Of a stretch of 44,734 nt of DNA, positions 24,544 to 33,725 are shown piece by piece; the first letter of the stretch is position 1, and every line of letters starts with the position of its first letter. The notes below the pieces were generated by a model. It saw only the letters and a list, made by a program, of their open reading frames with translations, searched no databases and was not told the origin of the DNA. The translations under genes and the position numbers were made by a program. The stretch covers positions 1 to 44,734 of the forward strand of contig NZ_JADEWN010000053.1 of assembly GCF_015207655.1 (NCBI RefSeq), given 5' to 3'. Source of the stretch: Gloeocapsopsis crepidinum LEGE 06123. GTDB taxonomy: Bacteria > Cyanobacteriota > Cyanobacteriia > Cyanobacteriales > Chroococcidiopsidaceae.

Positions 24544-26102
24544 AGTTGTATTTTTTTAAAAAAATAATAGTTAAGTTATTGCTCCCACAAAAGATATTTT
24601 TTTTAGTTATAGCCCTGTTATTAATAGGAACTTTTTTTCGATTTATTAACCTCGACCAAAAAGTTTACTGGTATGATGAAACTATAACATCGTTAAGAAT
24701 TGCAGGCTACAGACAGACTGAAGTAGTTCAGCAAATATTTGATGATAAGGAAATCAGCGTTCAAACTTTACAGAAATATCAAAAAGTTAATCCGAAAACA
24801 ACGCTACTTGCTACAACTTATTCTTTAGCAACAGAAGCCCCACAGCACCCGCCTTTGTACTTCTTAGCTGCTCAATTCTGGACGCAATGGCTAGGTGATT
24901 CAGTTACAACGATGAGAAGTTTATCTGCGTTGATTAGCATACTCATTTTTCCCTGTCTTTATTGGCTATGCCTAGAATTGTTTGGATCTTCACTGACTGG
25001 ATGGATGGCTATTGCATTAATAGCAGTCTCGCCATTTCATGTATTGTATGCTCAAGAGGCAAGAGAATATAGTTTGTGGACAGTCACAACTTTACTTTCA
25101 AGCACAGCATTACTTCGTGCAATGCGACTCAAGACTAAGTCGAGTTGGAGAGTATATGCAGTAACAATAGCAGCAGGGCTTTATTCATTTACATTTTCTC
25201 TATTCATCGTAACTGGACATAGCATATATATAATAACTACTGAAAAATTTAGATTGACTAAAATAGTTAAAGCGTCTCTATTTGCCTGTTTTATAGGACT
25301 TTTAGCTTTTTCTCCCTGGATTTTAATTATTATCATTCACTTACTTGCGGTAGGCGATATATCAGGTTGGACAGCTATTAACTTACCTTTATCATCTTTA
25401 ATAAAAGAATGGTTTATTAATTTCAGTTCGATTTTTTTTGATCTAAACTTCAGGCATAATAATGTTTACTTAACTCTACCTATTCTAATTTTGGAGATAT
25501 ATTCAATATATTTTGTATGTAAAAAATCTCCACAAAAAGCTTGGCTATTTATTCTGACATTAGTAGGAGTTACAGCAATAGCTTTAGTCTTACCAGATTT
25601 ACTTTGGGGAGGGCGAAGATCGAGCGTTAGTCGATATTTCATACCTTGCTATTTAGGTATTCATCTATCTGTTGCTTACTTGATTGCTACTCAAATAACT
25701 TCTACTAGTTTTCCACAAAGAAAGATCTGGCAAATAATTACAGCTATGCTGATCTTATGTGGGATTTTATCTTGTGCAATTAGTTCTCAATCAGTGGTGT
25801 GGTGGAACAAATACGATAGCTACGATAATCCACAAGTAGCCCGCACACTTAATCAAGCTAATCGTCCACTCTTAATCAGCGATCCTGGCGTGAGTTTTGG
25901 TTATGTATTATCGCTTAGTTATCTACTGGCTCCGGAAGTAAAGTTGCAATTATTTACAGAGCCAAGCGTAACAGAAATTTCTACTGATGCCCAAAATATT
26001 TTTTTATATAGACCTTCCCAAAAATTACGAAATCAACTGGAGACAAAGTATACGGTAGTGCCAATTAAAGAAAATCAGAACTTTTGGAGGTTAGAGAGAT
26101 AG
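24540..26102 (+). CDS. GT39-like membrane glycosyltransferase (ArnT/PMT type)
   Basis: 520 residues with about 10-12 hydrophobic helices. After the first helix comes YWYDETITSLRIAGY, with the Asp-Glu motif that in GT39/GT83 enzymes lies in the first periplasmic loop and is catalytic. 'LYAQEAREYSLW' is a second family signature. The final ~90 residues are a soluble periplasmic part. These enzymes use polyprenyl-phosphate sugars as donors outside the cytoplasm, so it probably decorates the polymer or another acceptor after flipping. It overlaps the GT2 gene before it and shares a base with the flippase start after it. Confidence 0.8.
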   Translation: MKLYFFKKIIVKLLLPQKIFFLVIALLLIGTFFRFINLDQKVYWYDETITSLRIAGYRQTEVVQQIFDDKEISVQTLQKYQKVNPKTTLLATTYSLATEAPQHPPLYFLAAQFWTQWLGDSVTTMRSLSALISILIFPCLYWLCLELFGSSLTGWMAIALIAVSPFHVLYAQEAREYSLWTVTTLLSSTALLRAMRLKTKSSWRVYAVTIAAGLYSFTFSLFIVTGHSIYIITTEKFRLTKIVKASLFACFIGLLAFSPWILIIIIHLLAVGDISGWTAINLPLSSLIKEWFINFSSIFFDLNFRHNNVYLTLPILILEIYSIYFVCKKSPQKAWLFILTLVGVTAIALVLPDLLWGGRRSSVSRYFIPCYLGIHLSVAYLIATQITSTSFPQRKIWQIITAMLILCGILSCAISSQSVVWWNKYDSYDNPQVARTLNQANRPLLISDPGVSFGYVLSLSYLLAPEVKLQLFTEPSVTEISTDAQNIFLYRPSQKLRNQLETKYTVVPIKENQNFWRLER

Positions 26103-27373
26103 TGAGTTTTATTGAACAACCTGTCAGTAAGCTAAAACAAAAGTTATCTAATCAGTTTATTTCTAATTTAGGCTGGCTTAGTAGCGCAGAAGTAGTTACT
26201 CGAGTTTTTCGTGTAGGAATTACAGCTATTGTTGCCCGATTTTTAACGCCATATGACTATGGGTTAATAGCAATCATTACGACAATTAATGAATTTGCTA
26301 GAGTTCTAATGGAGGTAGGTATTGGTGCCAAAATTATTCAGTCTGATTTTAAAGATTTGAAGCAGTTTTGTAATTCTGCTTATTGGTTAAACTGGATTAT
26401 CTATACAGGAATTTTTGTATTTCAGTGCTTAGCAGCTTTTCCTATTGCTTGGTTTTACCGTGACACTCAGTTAATTTTTCCAATTTGCGTGGCAGCAATT
26501 CCCTATCTAATTTGGCCTATTGCTGCAATACAATGCGTTTTAATTCAGAAAGAAAATAATCTTAAGATTTTAGCAATTAGTAATACGATAAAAAATCTCA
26601 GTAGTTATACTTTATTAGGAATATTTGCTGCTTTAGGTTGGGGAGTATGGTCATTTGTTCTCTCCTGGGTTCTGGTTGCTCCTATTGATGTATTTATCTA
26701 CTATAATTATCACTCATGGCGTCCGAATAAAGAAATTAGTACAAAATATTGGAAAGGTTTTTTTCTTTTTGGTAAAAACATTTTTGGTACTCATCTCTTA
26801 AAAACATTAAGAAACAACTTAGATTATTTAATTATTGGTCGCTTTTTAGGAATTAATGAATTAGGACTCTATTTCTTTGGTTTTAATGCAGGGTTAGGAA
26901 TTAGCTTAAGTTTCATCTCTGTTCTCAACACAGCTTTATTCCCTCATTTGTGTGCAGCAAGCTCAAACCGATTTGAGCTTAAAAAGCATTATTTACATAG
27001 TCTTAAAGCTATTGCCTTAATTATTATCCCTTTAGTTTTACTGCAGACAAGTTTAGCTCCTTTCTATGTCCCTATTGTGTTTGGACAAAAATGGGTAGTA
27101 GCAATTCCAATTTTAATGTTAATTTGTTTATCTGCAATTCCACGGGCTTTTGCAGATGCTGCATCGCTATTATTAGTAGCAATAGGTAAACCTAACTTAG
27201 ACTTATATTGGAATGTAATCTTTACTACTATATTCAGTGCTGCTTTATTCATTGGAATTCATGGGCAAGCTATTGGGGTAGCTACAACCGTTTTCTTAGT
27301 CCACATCGTTACTATACCTTTGTTCATATACTGGACTACAGGCTACGTATTCCGTAAGTCAAGGAATACTTAG
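26102..27373 (+). CDS. Wzx-like polysaccharide flippase (MOP superfamily)
   Basis: 423 residues from GTG 26102, with GGAGG at 26086-26090 upstream; an in-frame TTG at 26084 would add six residues. The build is about 12 membrane helices. The start SNLGWLSSAEVVTRVFRVGI and AIVARFLTPYDYGLIAII are typical of Wzx/RfbX-like oligosaccharide translocases. It moves the lipid-linked repeat unit across the inner membrane, where the Wzy-like protein can polymerise it. It is the last gene of the polysaccharide series, followed by a 312-bp spacer. Confidence 0.88.
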   Translation: MSFIEQPVSKLKQKLSNQFISNLGWLSSAEVVTRVFRVGITAIVARFLTPYDYGLIAIITTINEFARVLMEVGIGAKIIQSDFKDLKQFCNSAYWLNWIIYTGIFVFQCLAAFPIAWFYRDTQLIFPICVAAIPYLIWPIAAIQCVLIQKENNLKILAISNTIKNLSSYTLLGIFAALGWGVWSFVLSWVLVAPIDVFIYYNYHSWRPNKEISTKYWKGFFLFGKNIFGTHLLKTLRNNLDYLIIGRFLGINELGLYFFGFNAGLGISLSFISVLNTALFPHLCAASSNRFELKKHYLHSLKAIALIIIPLVLLQTSLAPFYVPIVFGQKWVVAIPILMLICLSAIPRAFADAASLLLVAIGKPNLDLYWNVIFTTIFSAALFIGIHGQAIGVATTVFLVHIVTIPLFIYWTTGYVFRKSRNT

Positions 27374-27685
27374 AGATCGCCCTGTTAATGCAATGAAAAT
27401 TTCTTCAGCTTATCTCACTGTTGAGTATTATTAATACTTCCTAATCTTTCGCTACATCTATCAATCTTAAAATTACCTTTTTATCAAAGGCTATTAGGAT
27501 TGTAGTATTTTGTTTGAATGCATATTCAAATTTAAGTATGCCATTACTGTCTTTGAGGCACGCCTAGTTTTATTTATTTGTATAGTCTAATTTTTACTGT
27601 AGCTTCAAAAATTTTAACAAATTTCTTCGCCAAATCAGTCTAATGTAACGATTTAGTGGCATTATTTTAAGACTGGACTTTTAGT
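27374..27685. other. Spacer with the expected promoter of the heme oxygenase gene
   Basis: 312 bp between the flippase and heme oxygenase genes. No reading frame or RNA gene is seen. It is AT-rich with several TATAAT-like hexamers (for example TATAGT near 27581), but no single promoter can be fixed. No strong hairpin terminator follows the flippase. Confidence 0.5.
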
Positions 27686-28402
27686 ATGAGCAATAATTTA
27701 GCGACCAAGCTACGTGAGGGTACGAAAAAAGCACACACAATGGCAGAGAACGTTGGTTTCGTGAAGTGCTTTCTTAAAGGAGTCGTAGAGAAAAGTTCTT
27801 ATCGCAAGCTAGTGGGCAACTTTTACTATGTCTACTCGGCGATGGAAGAGGAAATGGAACGGCATCGCCAGCATCCCATTGTCTCCAAGATTTACTTTAA
27901 AGAACTTAACAGACAGCGTAGCTTGGAACAAGATCTCAGTTACTACTACGGTGCTAATTGGAAAGATCAAATTGAACTTACCCCAGCAGGCAAGGCTTAC
28001 GTTAAGAGAATCCGCGAAGTTTCCGACACCGCACCTGAACTTCTTATTGCCCACTCTTACACCCGTTACATCGGCGATCTATCTGGGGGACAAATTCTCA
28101 AGAAGATTGCACAACGTGCGATGAACCTTTCTGAAGAACAAGGTGTTGCTTTCTACGAGTTTGAAGATATTCCTGACGAAAAAGCCTTCAAAGCAAAATA
28201 TCGTCAAGCTTTAAATGAACTTCCAATTGATGAAGCAACCGCAAATCAAATTGTTGATGAGGCAAATGCGGCGTTTGGGTTCAACATGAAGCTGTATAAC
28301 GAGCTAGAAGGCAACTTGATCAAAGCAATTGGTCAAATGTTATTTAACACCCTAACACGCCGTCGCACTCGTGGCAGCACAGAATTAGCAACTGCTGAGT
28401 AA
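27686..28402 (+). CDS. ho1: Heme oxygenase (biliverdin-producing)
   Basis: 238 residues, the normal length of cyanobacterial HO1. The proximal heme ligand is His17 in REGTKKAHTMAEN. The distal helix has RYIGDLSGGQILKKIAQRA with the flexible glycines over the heme. It cleaves heme to biliverdin IX-alpha, CO and iron using ferredoxin, the first step towards phycocyanobilin and phytochrome chromophores. The gene lies upstream of a CobW GTPase, cpcT and hemF, a small tetrapyrrole neighbourhood. A second, low-oxygen HO2 cannot be excluded as the exact paralogue; the motif set fits HO1 well. Confidence 0.93.
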   Translation: MSNNLATKLREGTKKAHTMAENVGFVKCFLKGVVEKSSYRKLVGNFYYVYSAMEEEMERHRQHPIVSKIYFKELNRQRSLEQDLSYYYGANWKDQIELTPAGKAYVKRIREVSDTAPELLIAHSYTRYIGDLSGGQILKKIAQRAMNLSEEQGVAFYEFEDIPDEKAFKAKYRQALNELPIDEATANQIVDEANAAFGFNMKLYNELEGNLIKAIGQMLFNTLTRRRTRGSTELATAE

Positions 28403-28512
28403 ACTAGAATAATCAAGCATAATTATTTGGGGCAGTAGCCTTGGGGTTCCTTGGATGTTTATTCAGGCGATCGCAAGGAGATTGCCCCACAATCATCTCA
28501 ACAGAAGTACGC

Positions 28513-29559
28513 ATGACATCCAAAATTCCTGTTACGATCATTACTGGTTTCTTAGGCAGCGGTAAAACAACTTTAATTCGCAATCTACTCCAAAACAACC
28601 AAGGTAGACGCATTGCTGTTTTAGTTAATGAATTTGGCGAACTAGGTATTGATGGTGAGTTATTGAAATCTTGTCAGATTTGCCCTGATGACAGCACCGA
28701 TAATATTGTGGAACTAACAAATGGCTGTTTGTGCTGTACGGTACAAGAAGAGTTTTTACCGACAATGCAGCAGCTAATACAGCGGCGCGATCGCATTGAT
28801 TGCATTTTAATTGAAACTTCGGGTTTAGCCCTACCCAAACCCCTAGTTAAAGCTTTTCGTTGGCATGAAATCCGCAATGCTGCGACAGTCGATGCAGTCA
28901 TTACAGTTGTAGATTGTGCCGCAGTCGCCGCTGGAACTTTCGCCAGCGATCCAGAAGCAGTCGAACGCGATCGCCAAGCCGATCCTAATTTAGAACACGA
29001 AACTCCCCTACAAGAATTATTTGAAGATCAGCTTGCCTGTGCCGACTTGGTAATTCTCAACAAAACTGACTTAGTTGACACTACAACACAAGCCGAAATT
29101 ACTGATTTAGTGCAACAAGAGTTACCTAGAGTTGTCAAAGTTGTTTCTGCAACTCACGGACAACTTGAGATCGATATTCTCCTTGGATTTAATGCCGCAG
29201 TAGAAGATAATTTAGCTGCACGTCCTAGTCATCATGATACTACTGAGGAACACAACCACGATGACGAAATTACTTCGACTCATGTTGTCCTCAACCGCAG
29301 CTTTGAACCACAAAAGCTACAACAGCAATTGCAAAATCTGGTACAAGAACAAGAAATTTATCGTATCAAAGGCTTTGTTGCAGTACCGGACAAACCAATG
29401 CGCTTAGTACTGCAAGGAGTAGGAGGACGCTTTGAACAATTTTATGACCGTATGTGGCAACCAGAAGAACAGCAACAAACCAAATTAGTCTTTATTGGGC
29501 GTCATCTTCAGCCATCAGTTATTGAATCTCGGTTGAATGTGGTAAGTGGTAATAGGTAA
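28513..29559 (+). CDS. CobW/COG0523-family GTPase, putative metallochaperone
   Basis: 348 residues from ATG 28513, where the standard KIPVTIITGFLGSGKTTLIRN start falls into place (Walker A GFLGSGKTT); the in-frame TTG at 28441 is too early. Also present are the metal-binding CLCC in TNGCLCCTVQ, ETSGLALP and the guanine-specifying NKTD. A His/Asp-rich linker (HHDTTEEHNHDDE) precedes the C-terminal CobW_C domain. COG0523 proteins deliver zinc or cobalt to enzymes using GTP. The neighbouring tetrapyrrole genes suggest metal supply to that pathway, but this is only positional. No zinc-regulator site was recognised. Confidence 0.88.
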   Translation: MTSKIPVTIITGFLGSGKTTLIRNLLQNNQGRRIAVLVNEFGELGIDGELLKSCQICPDDSTDNIVELTNGCLCCTVQEEFLPTMQQLIQRRDRIDCILIETSGLALPKPLVKAFRWHEIRNAATVDAVITVVDCAAVAAGTFASDPEAVERDRQADPNLEHETPLQELFEDQLACADLVILNKTDLVDTTTQAEITDLVQQELPRVVKVVSATHGQLEIDILLGFNAAVEDNLAARPSHHDTTEEHNHDDEITSTHVVLNRSFEPQKLQQQLQNLVQEQEIYRIKGFVAVPDKPMRLVLQGVGGRFEQFYDRMWQPEEQQQTKLVFIGRHLQPSVIESRLNVVSGNR

Positions 29560-29609
29560 TTGCTACCAACCTTTAAGCTACTTTTGTTTGCTTCTACTTA
29601 TCCAGAACT

Positions 29610-30200
29610 ATGAATTTATCATCTAAACTTACAGCGATCTCTCAATACCTAAGTGGTGAATTTACAAATCAAGAACAAGCGATCGCCGAACCAGCTTGGT
29701 ACGTTCACTTACGTCTTTGGCATCAACCAGTATCCTTATTTACTGAAGACAGCTTTACGCTATTTGCCGAACAAGCCAATATACTAAAACTCGATCAACC
29801 CTATCGACAACGCTTAATCCGCATTCAAAAGCACCCCAATCAGACATCATTACAAGTGCAATACTATATGCCGAAAAATCCTACTGCTTTACGCGGTGCA
29901 GGTGCTAACCCCACAGTTCTCAAATCTCTTACAACAAATGATTTTGAATTGCTTCCAGGTTGTCTTCTTGATGTCACTGCAAACCACTTAGAATGCGATT
30001 GCTATCACTTTAAAGCTACGCTACCATCAGACCGTCGCTGCTGTTTTTCCTACGCTGGCAACACTGTACAAGTTTCAATCGGCTTTGAAACCACTCCAGA
30101 AGAGTTTTTAAGCTACGACAAAGGAATTGACTCCACAACTGGTAAAGCCACCTGGGGAGCCATTCTTGGACCATATCGTTTTCGGAGAGTGAGAAGCTAG
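29610..30200 (+). CDS. cpcT: Phycobiliprotein chromophore lyase CpcT/CpeT type
   Basis: 196 residues, the family length. Recognisable stretches are PAWYVHLRLWHQPVSLF, FAEQANIL, 'QPYRQRLIRIQ', GCLLDVTANH, DRRCCFSYAGNTVQVSIGFE and DKGIDSTTGKATWGAILGPY. CpcT-type lyases attach phycocyanobilin to a cysteine of phycocyanin or phycoerythrocyanin beta subunits. Its place after heme oxygenase fits bilin production and use. CpcT versus CpeT (phycoerythrobilin) cannot be decided by eye; no phycoerythrin genes are in view. It converges with hemF across a 131-bp repeat-rich spacer. Confidence 0.9.
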   Translation: MNLSSKLTAISQYLSGEFTNQEQAIAEPAWYVHLRLWHQPVSLFTEDSFTLFAEQANILKLDQPYRQRLIRIQKHPNQTSLQVQYYMPKNPTALRGAGANPTVLKSLTTNDFELLPGCLLDVTANHLECDCYHFKATLPSDRRCCFSYAGNTVQVSIGFETTPEEFLSYDKGIDSTTGKATWGAILGPYRFRRVRS

Positions 30201-30331
30201 TGATTAGTGGCGCTTTGGCTAGTTTTGAATTTTAAGTTTTGTTAGCGTAGCGGTGCCTTAGCACGTTTTGAATTCTAAAGATTTTCTCAACTCAACACTT
30301 CATAACTCAACACTCAACACTTCATACCTCC
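30201..30331. repeat. Repeat-rich convergent spacer between cpcT and hemF
   Basis: Two copies of CTCAACACTTCATA lie at 30291-30304 and 30313-30326. A second imperfect pair, GTTTTGAATTTTAA and GTTTTGAATTCTAA, lies at about 30222-30235 and 30265-30278. A small hairpin GTGC-CTTA-GCAC followed by GTTTT at about 30253-30269 might serve as a weak terminator for cpcT. No gene is seen. Confidence 0.5.
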
Positions 30332-31360
30332 CTAACTTTTCCAATTTGCCCAATCTTGCGGCTTCAAAAAAGTTTCGTACAACTCAGCTTCTGGAGTATT
30401 TGGTTCAGGTTCGTAACAATATTCCCAACGTACTAATGGTGGTAACGACATCAAAATTGACTCGGTACGCCCATTCGTTTGTAGACCAAAAATTGTCCCT
30501 CGGTCATAGACCAAATTAAACTCTACGTATCGACCTCGACGATAAAGCTGGAAATCACGTTCGCGATCGCCATACTCTGTATCTTTGCGCCACTTGACAA
30601 TTGGTATATATGCTGGTATGAAAGCGTTGCCACAGTCTTGCACGAAAGCAAAAAGTTCTTCCCAACCGCGCCGCGGTAAATCGCCGAGAGAGTTACTATA
30701 GGCAGCTGCTATGCCATCAGGAGTAGGACCGCGATACAACTGTCCTTGCCCATCTTGGTAGTCAAAAAAGATACCGCCAACTCCTCTTGTTTCCTGGCGA
30801 TGCTTGAGATAAAAATACTCATCACACCACCGCTTAAAGGTTGGGTAATATTCTGAGTGGTGAGTATCACAGGCTTGCTTAAGAGTTGTGTGAAAATGCC
30901 TAGCATCTTCAGCAAATGGATAGTAAGGGGTTAAGTCTGCACCACCACCAAACCACCATACTGGACCTGCTTCAAAGTAACGATAATTCAGGTGAACAGT
31001 GGGGACATAGGGATTTCGCGGGTGTAACACTAATGAAGTGCCTGTCGCAAACCATTTATGTCCTGCTGCTTCGGGACGCTGTGCCAAAATCGAAGGGGGC
31101 AGATGCGAACCCCACACTTCTGAAAAACCAACACCACCTTGTTCAAAGATTGCACCATCACGCATAACACGCGATCGCCCACCGCCACCTTCTTCGCGAT
31201 CCCAAGAGTCTTGGCGAAACTTACCAACTCCATCTAGTTGCTCTAACTCCTGACAGATGTTATCTTGCAGATTCTGCATGAGCTGTTTAACTCTGGCTTT
31301 TGCATCTTCTGGTGGTGGAGATTGGAAAGAAGATATCTGAGGATTTAAAGCAGTCGTCAT
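30332..31360 (-). CDS. hemF: Oxygen-dependent coproporphyrinogen III oxidase
   Basis: 342 residues. Signature stretches are [39 protein letters not shown], read as NYRYFEAG and [38 protein letters not shown] and [21 protein letters not shown]. It converts coproporphyrinogen III to protoporphyrinogen IX with O2, in the shared path to heme and chlorophyll. The N-terminal ~20 residues are a short variable lead. It is on the opposite strand from cpcT and points towards it, so it has its own promoter in 31361-31819. Confidence 0.95.
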   Translation of the reverse strand: MTTALNPQISSFQSPPPEDAKARVKQLMQNLQDNICQELEQLDGVGKFRQDSWDREEGGGGRSRVMRDGAIFEQGGVGFSEVWGSHLPPSILAQRPEAAGHKWFATGTSLVLHPRNPYVPTVHLNYRYFEAGPVWWFGGGADLTPYYPFAEDARHFHTTLKQACDTHHSEYYPTFKRWCDEYFYLKHRQETRGVGGIFFDYQDGQGQLYRGPTPDGIAAAYSNSLGDLPRRGWEELFAFVQDCGNAFIPAYIPIVKWRKDTEYGDRERDFQLYRRGRYVEFNLVYDRGTIFGLQTNGRTESILMSLPPLVRWEYCYEPEPNTPEAELYETFLKPQDWANWKS

Positions 31361-31819
31361 AAGTCAACTTATCTTAAAAGCGATATTTCCAAAATTTGTG
31401 CCCAGTCGAGTCAATAAAGGTGTTTTGTCTTGCTATCACATTTATAAACTGAGGCACAAATAACAATTGTGCCTTGTTCTGCCCTTTCAATTTTAAAATG
31501 CAACAATTCTTTCCACAGCACTCGCACACCGAGGTCAGATGCGTCTGCTGTTGCTATCAAAAATACTAAGGTTAAGCACGCATTATTTGTTTTTTATCAA
31601 GTTCTACCATTCGAGAGAAGACAACAGCTAAATTATCTCAGACAGTCTGACTAGTCAATTGACTGTTACAGATGAAATAGGCAGCAATTGAAATTTCTCG
31701 ATAAACATACTAGATTTTAGCGAAGTAGCTTATTTGATAAGCTACACTGAGCGCTCAAACTTAGTAGCGATCGCCAAAGAATATGCTGGCAAAGCGCTAC
31801 AGACAGGAGGATTAGAAAA
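31361..31819. other. Spacer of about 460 bp with divergent promoters for hemF and the SRPBCC gene
   Basis: A 61-codon frame at 31469-31654 has no ribosome binding site, no family resemblance and irregular composition, so it is not called as a gene. The region should hold the hemF promoter (leftward) and that of the SRPBCC gene (rightward). A clear AGGAGG lies at 31804-31811 before the latter. No RNA gene was recognised. Confidence 0.5.
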
Positions 31820-32344
31820 ATGCGAGGCTGGTTGTCCAAAATTATTCACCGCAAAGGTCGCCGGTTTCAATGTTCTTTAGTGCGAACATACCGAGAAATT
31901 AGTCCTGCCTCGGTGGATGAACTTTGGCAAAAAGTCGTAAACTTAGCAGATGTTTCTTGGCATCCGTTGCTCACTAGCACTAATGTTCCCAATGGTTTAG
32001 TACCCAAACCAGGTTTGATTTTTCAAGCAGTAACGCGCCTTGGTCCTATTCCCATTAAGATTTTTGTGGAGCGCGTAAATCCTGGAGAAATGATGAGTGT
32101 CAGAGTGTTGTCTATTCCAGGTGTAGAAGAACGAGTCATTTACCGCGTAGAGTCAACAGTATGCGGCACTTGTGTATCTTACTCTGTAACATTGAATGGT
32201 TGGTTATCACCTTTGGTATGGTCTTTGATTCGACCCCGTGCAGCGAAAGTCGCTGCGGCGTTGGCAGCTGCTACCGAACAAGCAGCGAATAATGCATTAT
32301 CAGCAGAACCAAAGTCTTTGAAAGATAGTTGTTTTGACTTTTAA
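31820..32344 (+). CDS. SRPBCC-superfamily protein of unknown ligand
   Basis: 174 residues of START/Bet v1-like fold. The order FQCSLVRTYREISPASVDELWQKVVN, read as VRTYREISPASVDELWQKVV, then WHPLLTSTNVPNG, KPGLIFQAVTRLGPIPIKIFVERVNPGE and a C-terminal long helix RPRAAKVAAALAAATEQAANN is typical of cyanobacterial 'polyketide cyclase/SRPBCC' proteins. These have a hydrophobic pocket for lipids or aromatic ligands. It is distant from, and not similar in detail to, the aromatase/cyclase of the polyketide cluster. A strong ribosome binding site AGGAGG precedes the start. Function unknown. Confidence 0.8.
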   Translation: MRGWLSKIIHRKGRRFQCSLVRTYREISPASVDELWQKVVNLADVSWHPLLTSTNVPNGLVPKPGLIFQAVTRLGPIPIKIFVERVNPGEMMSVRVLSIPGVEERVIYRVESTVCGTCVSYSVTLNGWLSPLVWSLIRPRAAKVAAALAAATEQAANNALSAEPKSLKDSCFDF

Positions 32345-32584
32345 GCAATATTGTGAATTGTCTTGCAGCATACTACCGCAACTACACAATTATAAAATTT
32401 GTAAAAGTTGCCTATCAATTAATTAAAATACCGCTACAGATCCTGACAAAGTCACAAACTTATGAATTTTATATTTCAGTTTCTCATACCCAGCTTCTCA
32501 CAGAGTAAAGCACTTGCCCGTTAAGATCTAGGCAGGAGGCAATTTCATTGCCACAGTTGCGCCTTGCGTGAGAGTAAATCAACT

Positions 32585-33655
32585 ATGTTAGAAACACTCA
32601 ACTCCAGTTCCGTCTTAGAAGTTTTGCGCCCCGTGCAAGATCCAGAACTCCGCAAAAGTTTGGTGGAACTGAATATGATTCGCAATGTCAAGATTGACAA
32701 TGGCAAGGTCAGCTTCACCTTAGTTTTAACAACTCCAGCTTGTCCATTACGTGAATTCATTGTTGAAGACTGTCAAAAAGCTGTTAAGCAGTTACCTGGT
32801 GTAACTGATGTTGCTGTTGATGTCACAGCCGAAACCCCACAACAAAAAAGTCTGCCTGACCGTACTGGAATCACGGGAGTAAAAAATATTTTGGCAGTTT
32901 CAAGTGGTAAAGGAGGAGTAGGAAAAAGTACTGTTGCAGTTAATATTGCGGTTGCGCTTGCCCAAACAGGAGCAAAAGTCGGATTACTCGATGCTGATAT
33001 TTATGGACCAAATGCACCAACAATGTTAGGACTTGGAGAAACTCAAGTCATGGTCCGGCAAGGTCAACAAGGTGAAGTGCTAGAACCTGCATTCAATCAT
33101 GGTGTAAAACTGGTATCAATGGGATTTCTAATTGATCGCGACCAACCCGTGATTTGGCGCGGACCAATGCTCAATGGTATTATTCGCCAATTCTTGTATC
33201 AAGTTGAGTGGGGAGAACTTGACTATCTGATTGTTGATATGCCACCAGGAACAGGAGATGCCCAGTTGACACTAACTCAAGCCGTACCAATGGCAGGTGC
33301 AGTGATTGTCACCACACCCCAAACTGTAGCATTACTTGATTCGCGTAAAGGGTTGCGGATGTTCCAGCAAATGCAAGTGCCAGTGTTAGGTATTGTAGAA
33401 AATATGAGCTACTTTATCCCGCCAGATATGCCAGAAAAGCAATACGACATCTTTGGTTCTGGTGGTGGAGAAAAAACCGCAGCAGAACTTGGCATACCGT
33501 TACTCGGATGCGTACCGTTAGAAATCTCGCTGCGTCAAGGTGGCGATCGCGGTGTCCCCATTGTTGTTGCTTACCCCGATTCTGCCTCTGCAAAAGCTCT
33601 AAAGGCGATCGCACTTAGTATTGCTGGTAAAGTCTCTGTCGCGGCCTTAACTTAG
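32585..33655 (+). CDS. mrp: Mrp/ApbC-family Fe-S cluster carrier ATPase (HCF101-like)
   Basis: 356 residues from ATG 32585; an in-frame TTG at 32564 is possible but unusual. Residues about 1-90 form a MIP18/DUF59 domain (PVQDPELRKSLVELNMIRNV, TTPACPLREFI). The P-loop ATPase domain has the deviant Walker A SSGKGGVGKSTVAVNIA and LDADIYGPNAP, then DMPPGTGDAQLTLTQ. The CxxC pair found near the C-terminal third of many Mrp proteins is replaced by NMSYFIPPDMPEKQYDIFGS, as I recall for other cyanobacterial members. The plant relative HCF101 helps build [4Fe-4S] clusters of photosystem I. The psaC gene lies about 1.6 kb downstream, a suggestive neighbour. Confidence 0.92.
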   Translation: MLETLNSSSVLEVLRPVQDPELRKSLVELNMIRNVKIDNGKVSFTLVLTTPACPLREFIVEDCQKAVKQLPGVTDVAVDVTAETPQQKSLPDRTGITGVKNILAVSSGKGGVGKSTVAVNIAVALAQTGAKVGLLDADIYGPNAPTMLGLGETQVMVRQGQQGEVLEPAFNHGVKLVSMGFLIDRDQPVIWRGPMLNGIIRQFLYQVEWGELDYLIVDMPPGTGDAQLTLTQAVPMAGAVIVTTPQTVALLDSRKGLRMFQQMQVPVLGIVENMSYFIPPDMPEKQYDIFGSGGGEKTAAELGIPLLGCVPLEISLRQGGDRGVPIVVAYPDSASAKALKAIALSIAGKVSVAALT

Positions 33656-33725
33656 AAATCAGGACGTTTGGATGAAAAATAAGTACACTTGGTTTTACCG
33701 AATTCCCTGACCTCTGACCCCTCAT

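Noticed and set aside
31469-31654. 61-codon frame between hemF and the SRPBCC gene
   Set aside because: No ribosome binding site, no recognisable motif, and it sits where divergent promoters are expected.
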